64,000 bases of DNA from Clostridium hydrogenum (lineage in GTDB: Bacteria > Bacillota > Clostridia > Clostridiales > Clostridiaceae), in the NCBI RefSeq assembly GCF_021432385.1, contig NZ_JAEACT010000003.1, positions 62,001-126,000 on the forward strand. Reading direction: 5' to 3'. Below, piece by piece: positions 44,639 to 53,618 of the stretch; the stretch's first letter is position 1; each line of letters begins with the position of its first letter. Both the position numbers and the translations under genes were made by a program. The notes below the pieces were generated by a model. The model saw only the letters and a list, made by a program, of their open reading frames with translations, was not told the DNA's origin and ran no database searches.

Positions 44639-45133
44639 CTATTTAAATCCAAATTGGCCTCTAAACTTTTTCCAATTGCCTATTGCTTCTTCTTTAACAA
44701 GCGCAAATTCTATATTATATCCAGCTTGCATAATACGCTCAAAAGCTTCTGCTTCCTCCTGATTTATAGATTGATTATTTCCTAGTTTTACTGTTCCAGG
44801 TCTATCATTGCATGGTCCTATAATAACATCTTTAATACCAGGATTAAATTTATCATCTACCAAAATCTTAGACATAAGAATAGGTTCCTTGGTAATTAAA
44901 AAATATCTAGTATCGCTTTCCAAAACTTTGTCACATTTTAACTTCCAGTGTTCATATGTCCATACAAATGTCTTTTTGCCACTGGCACTTTTATAAGCTG
45001 CTTTTAATACAGGATTATTAGCCGCAGCATCATTAACTGCTATTATCCCATCACATGGATATTCTAAAGACCACCTTGTACATGTTTGTCCGTGTATCAT
45101 CCTATCATCTATTCTTAAAAATGAAACTGACAT
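44639..45133 (-). CDS. PTS mannose-family component IIB
   Basis: A 164-residue soluble phosphotransfer protein. The phosphorylated His 14 lies in FLRIDDRMIHGQTCTRW, followed by GIIAVNDAAANNPVLKAAYK; both are characteristic. It takes the phosphate from IIA and gives it to the sugar during transport. Confidence 0.93.
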   Translation of the reverse strand: MSVSFLRIDDRMIHGQTCTRWSLEYPCDGIIAVNDAAANNPVLKAAYKSASGKKTFVWTYEHWKLKCDKVLESDTRYFLITKEPILMSKILVDDKFNPGIKDVIIGPCNDRPGTVKLGNNQSINQEEAEAFERIMQAGYNIEFALVKEEAIGNWKKFRGQFGFK

Positions 45134-45144
45134 TTTTATCCCTC

Positions 45145-45573
45145 CTAAATATCATCATCTTGTTCTGTATCTGCCAATTTAAATTCTTTTATTGACTCTG
45201 CTGCTGTTTCAAATAATGTATTCTTTAACTCTTCCATACTCATAGAATCTTTCATTAAAATTGCTGTTAACACAGTAGGTAAATTCATTCCGCCAATTAC
45301 AAATGCTTTCGATAACATTTCTTCACTAGCTAATATATTTACGGCTGTAGTCAAAGGAGAGCCTCCAATAATATCTCCGAAAAGAATAATTTCATCTTCG
45401 CTCACAACGTTTTCAATAACTGCCTTAAATTTTTCTCCAAATTTATCAGTACTCATTCCATCCTCTAAACCTTGAAATAGTACATCCTTTCTGTCCTTAC
45501 CTGCAAGCATTGACACTGCATTATAAAGTCCTGATGCAAATTGTCCATGACTTACTAATATTACATATCTCAT
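45145..45573 (-). CDS. PTS mannose-family component IIA
   Basis: A 142-residue soluble protein phosphorylated on His 9 (VSHGQFASGLYNAV) by HPr. IILFGDIIGGSPLTTAVNIL and VIGGMNLPTVLTAIL are typical. ATG 45573 follows AAGGGGTG; the frame upstream to 45615 is not needed. First gene of the PTS operon. No LevR-type activator or kinase is beside it. Confidence 0.92.
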   Translation of the reverse strand: MRYVILVSHGQFASGLYNAVSMLAGKDRKDVLFQGLEDGMSTDKFGEKFKAVIENVVSEDEIILFGDIIGGSPLTTAVNILASEEMLSKAFVIGGMNLPTVLTAILMKDSMSMEELKNTLFETAAESIKEFKLADTEQDDDI

Positions 45574-45929
45574 ATTTTCACCCCTTGACTTTAACATATA
45601 GATAAACCATTTCAACTATTAAAATTCATGTGCATCATAATGCCAAGAAACCGGCATTTTGATACAAATTAATTTTAAGTTTCACAATGGTATATCTTTA
45701 GTTAAGCAATAACTTATATGCATAATTTCAAATTTAACTAAACTCATCAGCGCTGACTAACGTTTACATTATTAATTTTACTAACATTTTAATTTATAAG
45801 CACCTATAATTTGTCATCAATATATCATTACAAATGTAATATTTTATGTGACATTTGTAATTGTTTTCAAACATAAAGCAATTTAAGCTATAATATAATT
45901 GCAAGTAATTTTTAAAGAAGGTGAAATAA
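45574..45929. other. Intergenic region between divergent PTS operon and SUKH gene
   Basis: 356 bases without a supported gene. The left part (45600-45680) resembles the outer arm of family B repeats (GATAAACCATTTCAA, later AATGCCAAGAAACCGGCATT hairpin). A TATAAT at about 45892 upstream of GTG 45930 could be the SUKH promoter. No firm PTS promoter was found. Confidence 0.45.
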
Positions 45930-46460
45930 GTGGAAGAGTACACTATAAGAAATATTCTTAACAGTTTAAAGAACAGGTTAGATAAAAATAATGAGATTGG
46001 CATTCAAGCTACACAAGGATATTGTTATACAGGTAAATGTACTTTTAATAAACCAGCAACAAATGATGAAATAGATAAATTTATTTTGGATACTGGTTGG
46101 AGTATACCAGACGAATACAGGGAATTTCTGCTAATACACAATGGTGCTAATTTCTTCTCATTTGAATATGGAGGTGCTTCCTACCTTTATGGGATAGATG
46201 AAATTATATCTAATGCTTCACTTTCTATAAGTAAAAATCTCTATATTATTGGTTTTTACTCTGATTTAGGCGATATCGTAATTGACAGTAAAAGGGTAAA
46301 GGAAGGTCGTAAGGATTATATGCTTCTATCAAGTGATGAAATAATTGATTTTAAATGTGATTTTAAAACCTGGCTTGATAGAATGATTATTACTTATGGA
46401 ATAAATTATTGGGAATGGAGAAGTAAAAAAGTACCATTAGATGACATATTAAATGAATGA
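45930..46460 (+). CDS. SMI1/KNR4 (SUKH) family protein
   Basis: A 176-residue SUKH-fold protein: TNDEIDKFILDTGWSIPDEYREFLLIHNG is the family start, followed by FFSFEYGGASYLYGIDEI. Such proteins often act as immunity proteins to polymorphic toxins, but no toxin gene is near. GTG 45930 follows AAGAAGGTG. An adjacent fragment of a second SUKH protein suggests a former immunity array. Confidence 0.78.
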   Translation: MEEYTIRNILNSLKNRLDKNNEIGIQATQGYCYTGKCTFNKPATNDEIDKFILDTGWSIPDEYREFLLIHNGANFFSFEYGGASYLYGIDEIISNASLSISKNLYIIGFYSDLGDIVIDSKRVKEGRKDYMLLSSDEIIDFKCDFKTWLDRMIITYGINYWEWRSKKVPLDDILNE

Positions 46461-46571
46461 ATGAAAGAAAGCATATATGCATGGAATCACGAAGATGACA
46501 GCAGAACATGGATTGCATCATCATTAAAAAATTTTTTAGAGACTTATATAACTGGGAAATTGAGAATTTAA
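46461..46571 (+). pseudogene. C-terminal fragment of a second SUKH protein
   Basis: Directly behind the SUKH stop codon, 36 codons in another frame-start read YAWNHEDDSRTWIASSLKNF and end LRI. WNHEDDSRTW followed by an amphipathic FLETYI helix is the usual end of SMI1/KNR4 proteins. The rest of the gene is missing, so this is probably a remnant, left after recombination between neighbouring immunity genes. Confidence 0.55.
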
Positions 46572-46607
46572 ATAAAAACTACATTTAAATGTATTCAGAC
46601 GTAATTT

Positions 46608-46862
46608 ATAATTATTGCGAACTAACTTAATCAATTCACAATTCACAGTTCACAATGCACAATGAAGGAAGATTTACCTTCCTTTCGTCAGGTAAATCTT
46701 AAATTTAAATATTACAAGCTCCGCTTATCACCATAAATGGTGATATTGCACAAGCAATAAAAAATTAAGTTTAAGATTTTCTGTATCAAAGTGGAAGAAA
46801 ATCATCCTTCATTGTGAATTGTGCATCGTGAATTGTGAATTGAGTTAATTCGCAATATTTAT
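46608..46862. repeat. Multi-branched palindrome, family A, long copy 1
   Basis: Ends AATTATTGCGAA and TTCGCAATATTT. Left heptamer arm CAATTCACAATTCACAGTTC then ACAATGCACAATGAAGG; right arm CCTTCATTGTGAATTGTGCA then TCGTGAATTGTGAATTG. Core hairpins: TTACCTTCCTTTCGTCAGGTAA, TATCACCATAAATGGTGATA and ATTGCACAAGCAAT; inner stem AAATCTTAAATTTAA / TTAAGTTTAAGATTT. It matches the copy at 55466 on the opposite strand. Confidence 0.85.
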
Positions 46863-46912
46863 TTATGATTTAATAACTTTTACTATATAGACATACTTTT
46901 CCATTGCTAACT

Positions 46913-48232
46913 TTAATTTGCTAGCATGTTATTTATCTCTCTTTGTAAAATTAAAAGCGCTGTATCTAAATCCTCTTTTCCATTTATTATATTATTAATA
47001 TCATTATCTGCTTTAACCATAACAGAATTATATTTTTTAAATTTAGGAGTAACTGCTGCACTTTCCATAACATTGTCAAGAATTTTCATATTTAAAGTAC
47101 TTTCCGAAGGCATGCTTTCATTTATTTCTGCAATATTTTTTGGAGACTCTATTACACCTTTTATTGGTGAAATTCCATCAGAATATTCAAAAACATTTTT
47201 CTGGGTTTCTTCATCATAGGTTAATGCCTTTAAAAACTCCCAAGAAAGTTTTTCATGCTTTGTACGACTACTTATCCCCATAAGCAAAGTATCTAATTGT
47301 GAAACGCTTCTTCCGTTTGGACCAGAGGGCATTTTAATGCAGTCCCATTCAAAATTAGAATACTTTTTTATGCTCCAGGGGTAAGGCTTATAAGTTCTGT
47401 ATTCTGAAAATGATAGCGGGCGAAACGCTACTTTTCCATTATCAAAAACCTGTGAAGTTACTTGATACCCATTGTTTAAAGAGTTTAACTTTTTAACAAA
47501 ATTTACAGCTTGCTCTACCCTCGCATCCCCAAAATAAGATTCCGTCCCAGCATCATTAAATAACTTTATTCCATTAGAGTCTACTGCATCTTGCCACGTA
47601 TAATTATAAACTCCAAATTGATCTATGATCCCATCTTTGTCTGTATCTTTCGTAACTTTTTTACAAATATTATAAAAATCATTCCATGTCCAATTATTAT
47701 TAGGAACAGGAATACCTTCTTTATCTAAAAGTGTTTTATTTACCATCATTAATGTTGGCACACTTTCATAAGGAAGTGCAAACTGGCTTTTATGATACTT
47801 TCCAGATTCATAAGCAGCTTTGTAGTATTGGCTACTATTAAAACTTTTATCATTTTTAATTAATTTATCTAAATTTTTTAACGCCCCTGTTGAAGAAAAC
47901 ACATCAAAATCATCTGGTAATACCATAAACACATCAGGTTCTTTTCCTAAAAGAATTTTCTCTGAAATCCATTCTGGAAAATCTTCTTTTAGTATTCCAC
48001 TTGGATATTCTACTTTCACACCTGGATGACTTTTTTCAAACCTTAATATAGCATTATCCAAAATTTTATAGGTATTTTCACTAGGAGTATTCCAACTTCC
48101 AGAAAATATTCCAACAGTTAATACTACGTTTTTCCTTGCTTCTAAAAGCTTTATGTAAATAAAAAAACTTCCTGCTATAATTATAATTAAACTAGCTACT
48201 ATTATACATTTCCTATGGTTTTTTAAATTCAT
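46913..48232 (-). CDS. Membrane-anchored extracellular solute-binding protein (family 1 type)
   Basis: A 439-residue protein: N-terminal membrane helix (about residues 10-29) with no lipobox Cys, then a sugar-binding-protein fold (ILRFEKSHPGVKVEYPSG, KEPDVFMVLPDD, FALPYESVPTLMMVNKTLLDKEGIP, WTWNDFYNICKKVT). It overlaps the response regulator gene by 20 bases. No ABC permease or ATPase is in the cluster, so it is more likely a sensor or co-receptor than a transport component. Confidence 0.82.
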   Translation of the reverse strand: MNLKNHRKCIIVASLIIIIAGSFFIYIKLLEARKNVVLTVGIFSGSWNTPSENTYKILDNAILRFEKSHPGVKVEYPSGILKEDFPEWISEKILLGKEPDVFMVLPDDFDVFSSTGALKNLDKLIKNDKSFNSSQYYKAAYESGKYHKSQFALPYESVPTLMMVNKTLLDKEGIPVPNNNWTWNDFYNICKKVTKDTDKDGIIDQFGVYNYTWQDAVDSNGIKLFNDAGTESYFGDARVEQAVNFVKKLNSLNNGYQVTSQVFDNGKVAFRPLSFSEYRTYKPYPWSIKKYSNFEWDCIKMPSGPNGRSVSQLDTLLMGISSRTKHEKLSWEFLKALTYDEETQKNVFEYSDGISPIKGVIESPKNIAEINESMPSESTLNMKILDNVMESAAVTPKFKKYNSVMVKADNDINNIINGKEDLDTALLILQREINNMLAN

Positions 48233-48911
48233 TTTTTGTCACCATTTTTCTTATAACTCCAGTTTGAACTGCCCAAATAGCCAATTGTGTTCTATCCCTA
48301 AAATTAAGTTTATTTAATATATTGCTTAAATAATTTCTAACAGTTCCCTCCGACAATCTGAGTTTTTTTGCAATTTCTTTATTTGATAAACCAAACCCAA
48401 TGCACTTTATTATACTCCATTCTGTATCACATATATCATCTAGGTTCTTTTTAGCACTTACCTGAACGGAAACGTCTCCTTGGGCCATTTGGGAAAATAG
48501 CTTAAACACCTTAGCCGTTATATCTGGATTTATCATTGCTCCCCCATTTGCAATAGTATGAATTGCCTTTACAAGCTCATCCATAGAAACACCCTTAAGT
48601 AAATATCCACTAGCTCCATATTTTAGGGCATTAAATATATATTCATCATCATCAAAAGTAGTAAGTACTATAATTTTAATGTTAGGATAAGATTCTTTTA
48701 TAATTTTTGTGCATTGAACACCATCTATTTCTGGCATGCGAATATCCATTAATATTACGTCAGGTTTATACTTACGAGCTGCTTCAATTACCTCATTTCC
48801 ATTGCATACAGTTCCAATGACTTCAATATCTTTATTTGCACTCAAAACTATCTTTAAGCTTTGCCTAATTAGCTCCTGATCATCGGCAATTAATACTTTA
48901 ATCACTTCCAT
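48213..48911 (-). CDS. NarL/LuxR-family response regulator
   Basis: A 232-residue regulator. Receiver: acidic pair in IADDQELIRQS, phospho-Asp in DVILMDIRMPEIDG, Thr in VLTTFDD, Lys in GYLLKGVS. C-terminal LuxR-type HTH: LSNKEIAKKLRLSEGTVRNYLSNILNKL. It overlaps the kinase gene by 14 bases and is its cognate partner. Confidence 0.93.
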   Translation of the reverse strand: MEVIKVLIADDQELIRQSLKIVLSANKDIEVIGTVCNGNEVIEAARKYKPDVILMDIRMPEIDGVQCTKIIKESYPNIKIIVLTTFDDDEYIFNALKYGASGYLLKGVSMDELVKAIHTIANGGAMINPDITAKVFKLFSQMAQGDVSVQVSAKKNLDDICDTEWSIIKCIGFGLSNKEIAKKLRLSEGTVRNYLSNILNKLNFRDRTQLAIWAVQTGVIRKMVTKNEFKKP

Positions 48912-50226
48912 CGCCCCACCTAATTGGAATATTTACAGTTATTAAAAAACCGTCACTGCCATCATATTTTGCATCTCCATTTAATAACTTAACTCTTTCT
49001 TCTATATGTCTTAATCCAAAACCTTCACTTATATTGGCACATCCCCTGCCATTATCTCTTATTGTTATGTTTAACTGTTTATCCACCCTTGTCATATTTA
49101 TGTAAACTTCTTCAGCTTGTCCATGACGTATTGCATTTGTTAATCCTTCTTGTACAATTCTATAAATAGTATCTTCTTCATCATGACCAAATTTTAATGA
49201 TTTTATATTGGTACTAAAAAAAATTCTTGTTTTTGCAACATTACTTATTTGTGAAATCATATTATTTAATGCATCCTCTAAACTAGAATTTTCAAGTGCA
49301 TCCGGCCTAAGTTTTTTTACTGAAGATCTTACATCTTTAATTCCCTGTCTTGCTACCTCCGCAATTACATTTAGCTGCTTTTTAGTTACCTCTGTAGACA
49401 TGTCTATTGTTGTTAAGCATGCATCAATTCCAACTGATATTCCTGTAAGTGCATGCCCTAGTGTATCATGTATTTCTCTAGCCAAGCGATTACGTTCTCT
49501 AGTTTCAGCCATGGACTCTATCTTTACAGCATAGTCTTTTAATTGTACATTCATAACCCCTAATTTTTCATTAGCCAAATTTAATTTTTTATTTAATAAA
49601 GTTATCTTTTCATTTTCCCTCATTTGAGCCTGTATAAGTACAATCATATACACTATAAATACTATGATGTCTATGGTATTTAATATACTTTTTAGTTCCA
49701 TTAAATAGCTTCTCATGCTAGCATTATAATAAAACAGAAAACTTTCAAAGGAAACCATTCTTATTTTAAGTGATATAAAATCATAAACACTAAGTATATA
49801 CATAATTATCATAAGAACTAAAAATATAATTTTATTATTTTTATCCTTAGTATTTGTTACCAAGTCGGCAATAATGAATAACATAATTCCGTTATAACAC
49901 ATATTTAACGCTGTCATTATTGCAACACTCAAAAAAATCTCACATAATAGTAAAGCAGCTACTTGCCACTTGTTTAGGAAGTTCAAATATTTCTTTTTTA
50001 CTGTAATTAATAAAACTAATACTATATAAGCACCTATAGAAACTATGGTTATGTTTTCTGGTTTCCATGGTATAACTGTAATTTGGTCAAAAAAATCTCT
50101 TGCCATAAATGCTGAACTAATTTTATATAAGGTTGTAGTCATAATTTGTGAAATAAAAACTATAATGATAAAATTTATAAAAATCATAAATAAGTTAATA
50201 TAATTTAAATTTTTATCTGATTCCAT
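48898..50226 (-). CDS. Membrane histidine kinase, NarX/DesK type
   Basis: A 442-residue kinase. Residues about 10-210 hold six or so membrane helices, then a coiled linker, the HisKA_3 dimer domain (ERNRLAREIHDTLGHALTGI, phospho-His in the motif) and an HATPase domain (IVQEGLTNAIRHGQA, IRDNGRGC, GFGLRHIEERV). The extracellular loops are short, so the signal probably comes through one of the neighbouring binding proteins. Confidence 0.92.
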   Translation of the reverse strand: MESDKNLNYINLFMIFINFIIIVFISQIMTTTLYKISSAFMARDFFDQITVIPWKPENITIVSIGAYIVLVLLITVKKKYLNFLNKWQVAALLLCEIFLSVAIMTALNMCYNGIMLFIIADLVTNTKDKNNKIIFLVLMIIMYILSVYDFISLKIRMVSFESFLFYYNASMRSYLMELKSILNTIDIIVFIVYMIVLIQAQMRENEKITLLNKKLNLANEKLGVMNVQLKDYAVKIESMAETRERNRLAREIHDTLGHALTGISVGIDACLTTIDMSTEVTKKQLNVIAEVARQGIKDVRSSVKKLRPDALENSSLEDALNNMISQISNVAKTRIFFSTNIKSLKFGHDEEDTIYRIVQEGLTNAIRHGQAEEVYINMTRVDKQLNITIRDNGRGCANISEGFGLRHIEERVKLLNGDAKYDGSDGFLITVNIPIRWGDGSD

Positions 50227-50243
50227 AATTCATCTTCCATTCA

Positions 50244-51221
50244 CTACTTCCATCCACTTATTTCATACTGTAGAACGTTTTCTTTTGATATTAAAGTTAT
50301 CGGAACAATTACATCTTTTTTAAACTTTTCGCCTTTTAAAATATCATAAGCTTTCCTAGCAGCTATATTTCCAATTTTATTGGGAAATTGAGCAGACGTA
50401 GCAGTCATAAATCCATAGCGGATCATTGTCTTAGCTTCCGGTGAACCATCCACTCCAAATACCATAACCTTACCTAGTAATCCATTTTCCTTAAGTGCTG
50501 CTAATGCACCAAGCGCACTTGGATCATTTAATGCCATAATTGCATCTATCTCTGGATGCTTTTTAATCAAATTGTTCACTAAAGGCATAGCTTTATCTAA
50601 TTGTCCTTCACTATCTACTTTCGCAACTATTTTGTATTGCTTATTATTGCCAATGGTATCAACAAATCCTTTGATTCTATCAATACCGGATTTTGCTTCT
50701 GAGTGTTCAATTAACATAATGTTAGCTTTTGTCTTCATTTTCATAAGGTACTTTGCACATTGAACTCCAGCATCATAATTATCGGATATTACCGTGCAAG
50801 CTACTAGCTTGTTATCATAAACAGGTGTATCAACAACTATAACTGGTATTCCTGCATTTTTGGCCGCCACTAATGCTGGTTTTACTTGTTTCCAGTCCAC
50901 AGGGTTTATAAAAATAGCTTTAACTTTTAATTTAATAAACTCATAAATCTGCTGCATTTGCTTGTCCTTATCTAACGCTGCATCTCTTGTTACTAATATA
51001 TCTCCATTGCTCTCTACAACTGAACGTATTTCATCGTTAATTATTTCATAAAACCTATTATTAGTTGTCATATAGGTAGCTCCAAATTTTCTTCTATTTC
51101 CTATTTGTCTTGCAGAATCGTCTCTACCATCATTTTCAAGTACCTTTAAGTTGATAAAAATAAACCCAATAGTAAAAATTAACAATATGAATATTACTAT
51201 TTTTTGATAGTTTTTATTCAT
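50244..51221 (-). CDS. Membrane-anchored RbsB/LacI-type sugar-binding sensor protein
   Basis: A 325-residue protein with an N-terminal membrane helix (about 8-28) and no lipobox. The rest is a type 1 periplasmic-binding fold: KAIFINPVDWKQVKPALVAAKNAGIPVIVVDTPV-type block, ISDNYDAGVQCAKYLM, EHSEAKSGIDRIKGF, AIMALNDPSALGALAAL, FGVDGSPEAKTMI. First gene of a cluster with the kinase and regulator; the arrangement resembles the xylose-sensing XylFII-LytS-YesN system of clostridia, but the kinase class differs. Confidence 0.85.
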   Translation of the reverse strand: MNKNYQKIVIFILLIFTIGFIFINLKVLENDGRDDSARQIGNRRKFGATYMTTNNRFYEIINDEIRSVVESNGDILVTRDAALDKDKQMQQIYEFIKLKVKAIFINPVDWKQVKPALVAAKNAGIPVIVVDTPVYDNKLVACTVISDNYDAGVQCAKYLMKMKTKANIMLIEHSEAKSGIDRIKGFVDTIGNNKQYKIVAKVDSEGQLDKAMPLVNNLIKKHPEIDAIMALNDPSALGALAALKENGLLGKVMVFGVDGSPEAKTMIRYGFMTATSAQFPNKIGNIAARKAYDILKGEKFKKDVIVPITLISKENVLQYEISGWK

Positions 51222-51453
51222 TGGTACATCCCGCTCTTTTCCTAATATTTACTTTTCATATGCGTCATCAAATGGTGTTACTCCTCCATTAAAGTATATA
51301 AATACTCATGTTTGCGCCATATATTCTGGTAGTAATTTACGTTTTATATAATTAATTATCGTTATGGAAATAATGTTTCTTTAATAATTTATTATAAATC
51401 TTACATTTCATTGCGTCAAGATATTACAATTTTAGCATGAGAACATATTTGGG

Positions 51454-51502
51454 AGCTATGTTTTAAATAATATTGATTTTCACACTTATTTAAAACACAG
51501 CT
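51454..51502. repeat. 50-bp hairpin repeat, copy 3 (degenerate)
   Basis: AGCTATGTTTTAAATAATAT, centre TGATTTTC, right arm ACTTATTTAAAACACAGCT. A few mismatches relative to the copies at 9008 and 41363. The rest of the 427-base gap 51222-51648 holds no supported gene, only AT-rich DNA and the opp terminator. Confidence 0.82.
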
Positions 51503-51601
51503 TTCTTTAGTATGCCTGCTATTTTTTTAATCATTTGACTTTAATATAACATTTACCCAGCATTATTTATATACTATCTATATTATAAAGTATTAAAGCA
51601 T

Positions 51602-51644
51602 CTTAAAAAAATAATAAGTCCAATTGGACTTGTTATTTTTTAAG
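51602..51644. terminator. Terminator of the opp operon
   Basis: An almost perfect 20-bp inverted repeat, AAATAATAAGTCCAA and TTGGACTTGTTATTT, flanked by A and T runs, directly behind the oppF stop. Can work in both directions. Confidence 0.88.
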
Positions 51645-51648
51645 ATGC

Positions 51649-52629
51649 CTAAAATAAATGACAAGCAACCATATGCCCCGTATCAACTTCTTTCATAACT
51701 GGCTCTTTTTCACTACATAATGCTGTTGCATATGGACATCTTGTCCTAAATCTGCAGCCTGTTGGAATATCTATTGGACTTGGAAGTTCACCCTTAATTA
51801 AATTATTTTCAGCTAAATTTGCCTTTTTAGGATCTGGAATAGGTATGGCAGATAGAAGGGCCTTAGTATATGGATGAAGTGGATTTTTATAAAGTTCCGT
51901 GCTTTTTGAAATCTCGATTATTTTTCCTAAGTACATCACTCCAATTCTATTAGATATGTGCTTTACCATAGATAAATCATGTGCTACAAAAAGATAAGTA
52001 AGTCCCATGTCTTTTTGAAAATCCTCAAGCATATTTACAACCTGTGCTTGAATTGATACATCTAATGCAGAAATTGGCTCGTCACATAAAACAAACTCAG
52101 GATCTATAGATAAGGCTCTTGCTATTCCAATTCTTTGCCTTTGCCCACCGCTAAACTCATGTGGGAATTTTTCCATATCTGTTTTTTTCATTCCAACTCT
52201 TTTTAAAAGTTCTTCAATTTTTTCCATTCTTTCATTTTTAGATAAATTTGAATAAAGTGCCATAGGTTCATCAATTATTTCTGATACATTCATATACGGA
52301 TTAAGTGAAGAATAAGGATCTTGAAATATCACCTGCATTTTTTTATGATACGGTTTTAACTCCTTCTTATTTAAATTTACTATATTTTTACCATCAAAAA
52401 TTACTTCTCCAGCCGTTGCATCATATAATCTTGTAATTGTTCTTCCTAGTGTTGATTTTCCACATCCAGATTCACCAACTAATCCAAAGGTTTCTCCTTT
52501 TTTTATGTAAAAACTAACATCATCCACAGCCTTAACATGCTTATTTTTATTTATTCCAAAAGCGCCTTTCACTGGAAAGTATTTTTTTAAATTATTAACT
52601 TCTATTAATTTTTGTTCTGCCCCACTCAT
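51649..52629 (-). CDS. oppF: Oligopeptide ABC transporter ATP-binding protein OppF-type
   Basis: A 326-residue ATPase: Walker A GESGCGKST, Q-loop FQDPYSSLNPYM, signature FSGGQRQRIGIARAL, Walker B FVLCDEPISALD, switch FVAHDL. The C-terminal oligopeptide-specific extension has TGCRFRTRCPYATALC. Starts two bases after the oppD stop. Powers peptide import with OppD. Confidence 0.93.
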   Translation of the reverse strand: MSGAEQKLIEVNNLKKYFPVKGAFGINKNKHVKAVDDVSFYIKKGETFGLVGESGCGKSTLGRTITRLYDATAGEVIFDGKNIVNLNKKELKPYHKKMQVIFQDPYSSLNPYMNVSEIIDEPMALYSNLSKNERMEKIEELLKRVGMKKTDMEKFPHEFSGGQRQRIGIARALSIDPEFVLCDEPISALDVSIQAQVVNMLEDFQKDMGLTYLFVAHDLSMVKHISNRIGVMYLGKIIEISKSTELYKNPLHPYTKALLSAIPIPDPKKANLAENNLIKGELPSPIDIPTGCRFRTRCPYATALCSEKEPVMKEVDTGHMVACHLF

Positions 52630-52630
52630 T

Positions 52631-53611
52631 TCATTTTCCTCCTTTCTCTAATAAAAAACATCTTGCTTTTTGAGTTTCTGAAATACTTTTATACTGTGGT
52701 ACTTCTTTAAAACAATTATCTACTGCAAAAGGACATCTTTCAGCAAAAGGGCATCCCTTAGGTGGATTTAAAAGTGATGGTGCAGTTCCTTTAATAGGCT
52801 CAAGCCTTTTCTTTTCATCTTCATCTACTTTAGGAATTGAATTTAAAAGAGCTTTTGTATATGGATGAAGTGGTCTGTAAAATATATCTTCTGCAAGCCC
52901 TTCTTCCATTATCATACCAGCGTACATAACAACTATTCTTTTGCACAAACTTGCTACTACACCCAAATCATGTGTTATAAGAACAATAGACATGTTTTTC
53001 TTTTCTTTAAGTTCCTTTAAAAGCTTCAATATTTGAGACTGAATAGTAACATCTAAGGCTGTGGTAGGTTCATCTGCTATCAAAAGTTTAGGTTCGCAAC
53101 AAAGCGCCATTGCTATCAAGACTCTCTGCCTCATTCCGCCGCTAAATTCATGTGGATATTGATTTAATCTTTTTTCTGGCATTGGTATACCAACTAAATT
53201 CAGCATATCAATAGCTTTTTTTCTTGCTTCTTTCTTACTAATTTTGTTATACCTTAAAATTACTTCTTCAAGATGTTTTCCAACTTTTATTAAAGGATTT
53301 AAAGCCGTCATGGGATCCTGAAAAATCATAGCCATATCCTTGCCTTTAATTTTCTGCTTTTCCTTATTAGATAACTTTAATATATCTCTTCCTTTAAACA
53401 AAACTTCACCGTTTTCTATTTTCGCATTTTTAGGAATAATTCCAAGTATAGATTTCATAGCTACACTTTTACCACTACCTGATTCGCCAACAATACCTAC
53501 AATTTCACCATCATTAAGTTTAAAACTTATGCCCCTTACTGCTTCAATTTTACTACCTTTGTTATAAAAATTAGTTTTTAAATTATTAACTTCAAGTAAT
53601 ACATTATCCAT
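52631..53611 (-). CDS. oppD: Oligopeptide ABC transporter ATP-binding protein OppD-type
   Basis: A 326-residue ATPase: Walker A GESGSGKS, FQDPMTALNPLI, signature FSGGMRQRVLIAMAL, Walker B LLIADEPTTALD, ITHDL, and the C-terminal GCPFAERCPFAVDNC. ATG 53611 is chosen because GGGGGAGTG lies nine bases upstream, rather than the long frame to 53653. Confidence 0.93.
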   Translation of the reverse strand: MDNVLLEVNNLKTNFYNKGSKIEAVRGISFKLNDGEIVGIVGESGSGKSVAMKSILGIIPKNAKIENGEVLFKGRDILKLSNKEKQKIKGKDMAMIFQDPMTALNPLIKVGKHLEEVILRYNKISKKEARKKAIDMLNLVGIPMPEKRLNQYPHEFSGGMRQRVLIAMALCCEPKLLIADEPTTALDVTIQSQILKLLKELKEKKNMSIVLITHDLGVVASLCKRIVVMYAGMIMEEGLAEDIFYRPLHPYTKALLNSIPKVDEDEKKRLEPIKGTAPSLLNPPKGCPFAERCPFAVDNCFKEVPQYKSISETQKARCFLLEKGGK

Positions 53612-53618
53612 TATATTT

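Noticed and set aside
45631..45645. TGGCATTATGATGCA on the minus strand upstream of the mannose PTS, resembling a sigma-54 promoter
   Set aside because: The distance between the GG and GC dinucleotides is one base too short for sigma-54, the sequence is partly explained by a small AATGCC/GGCATT hairpin, and no LevR-type activator gene is nearby.
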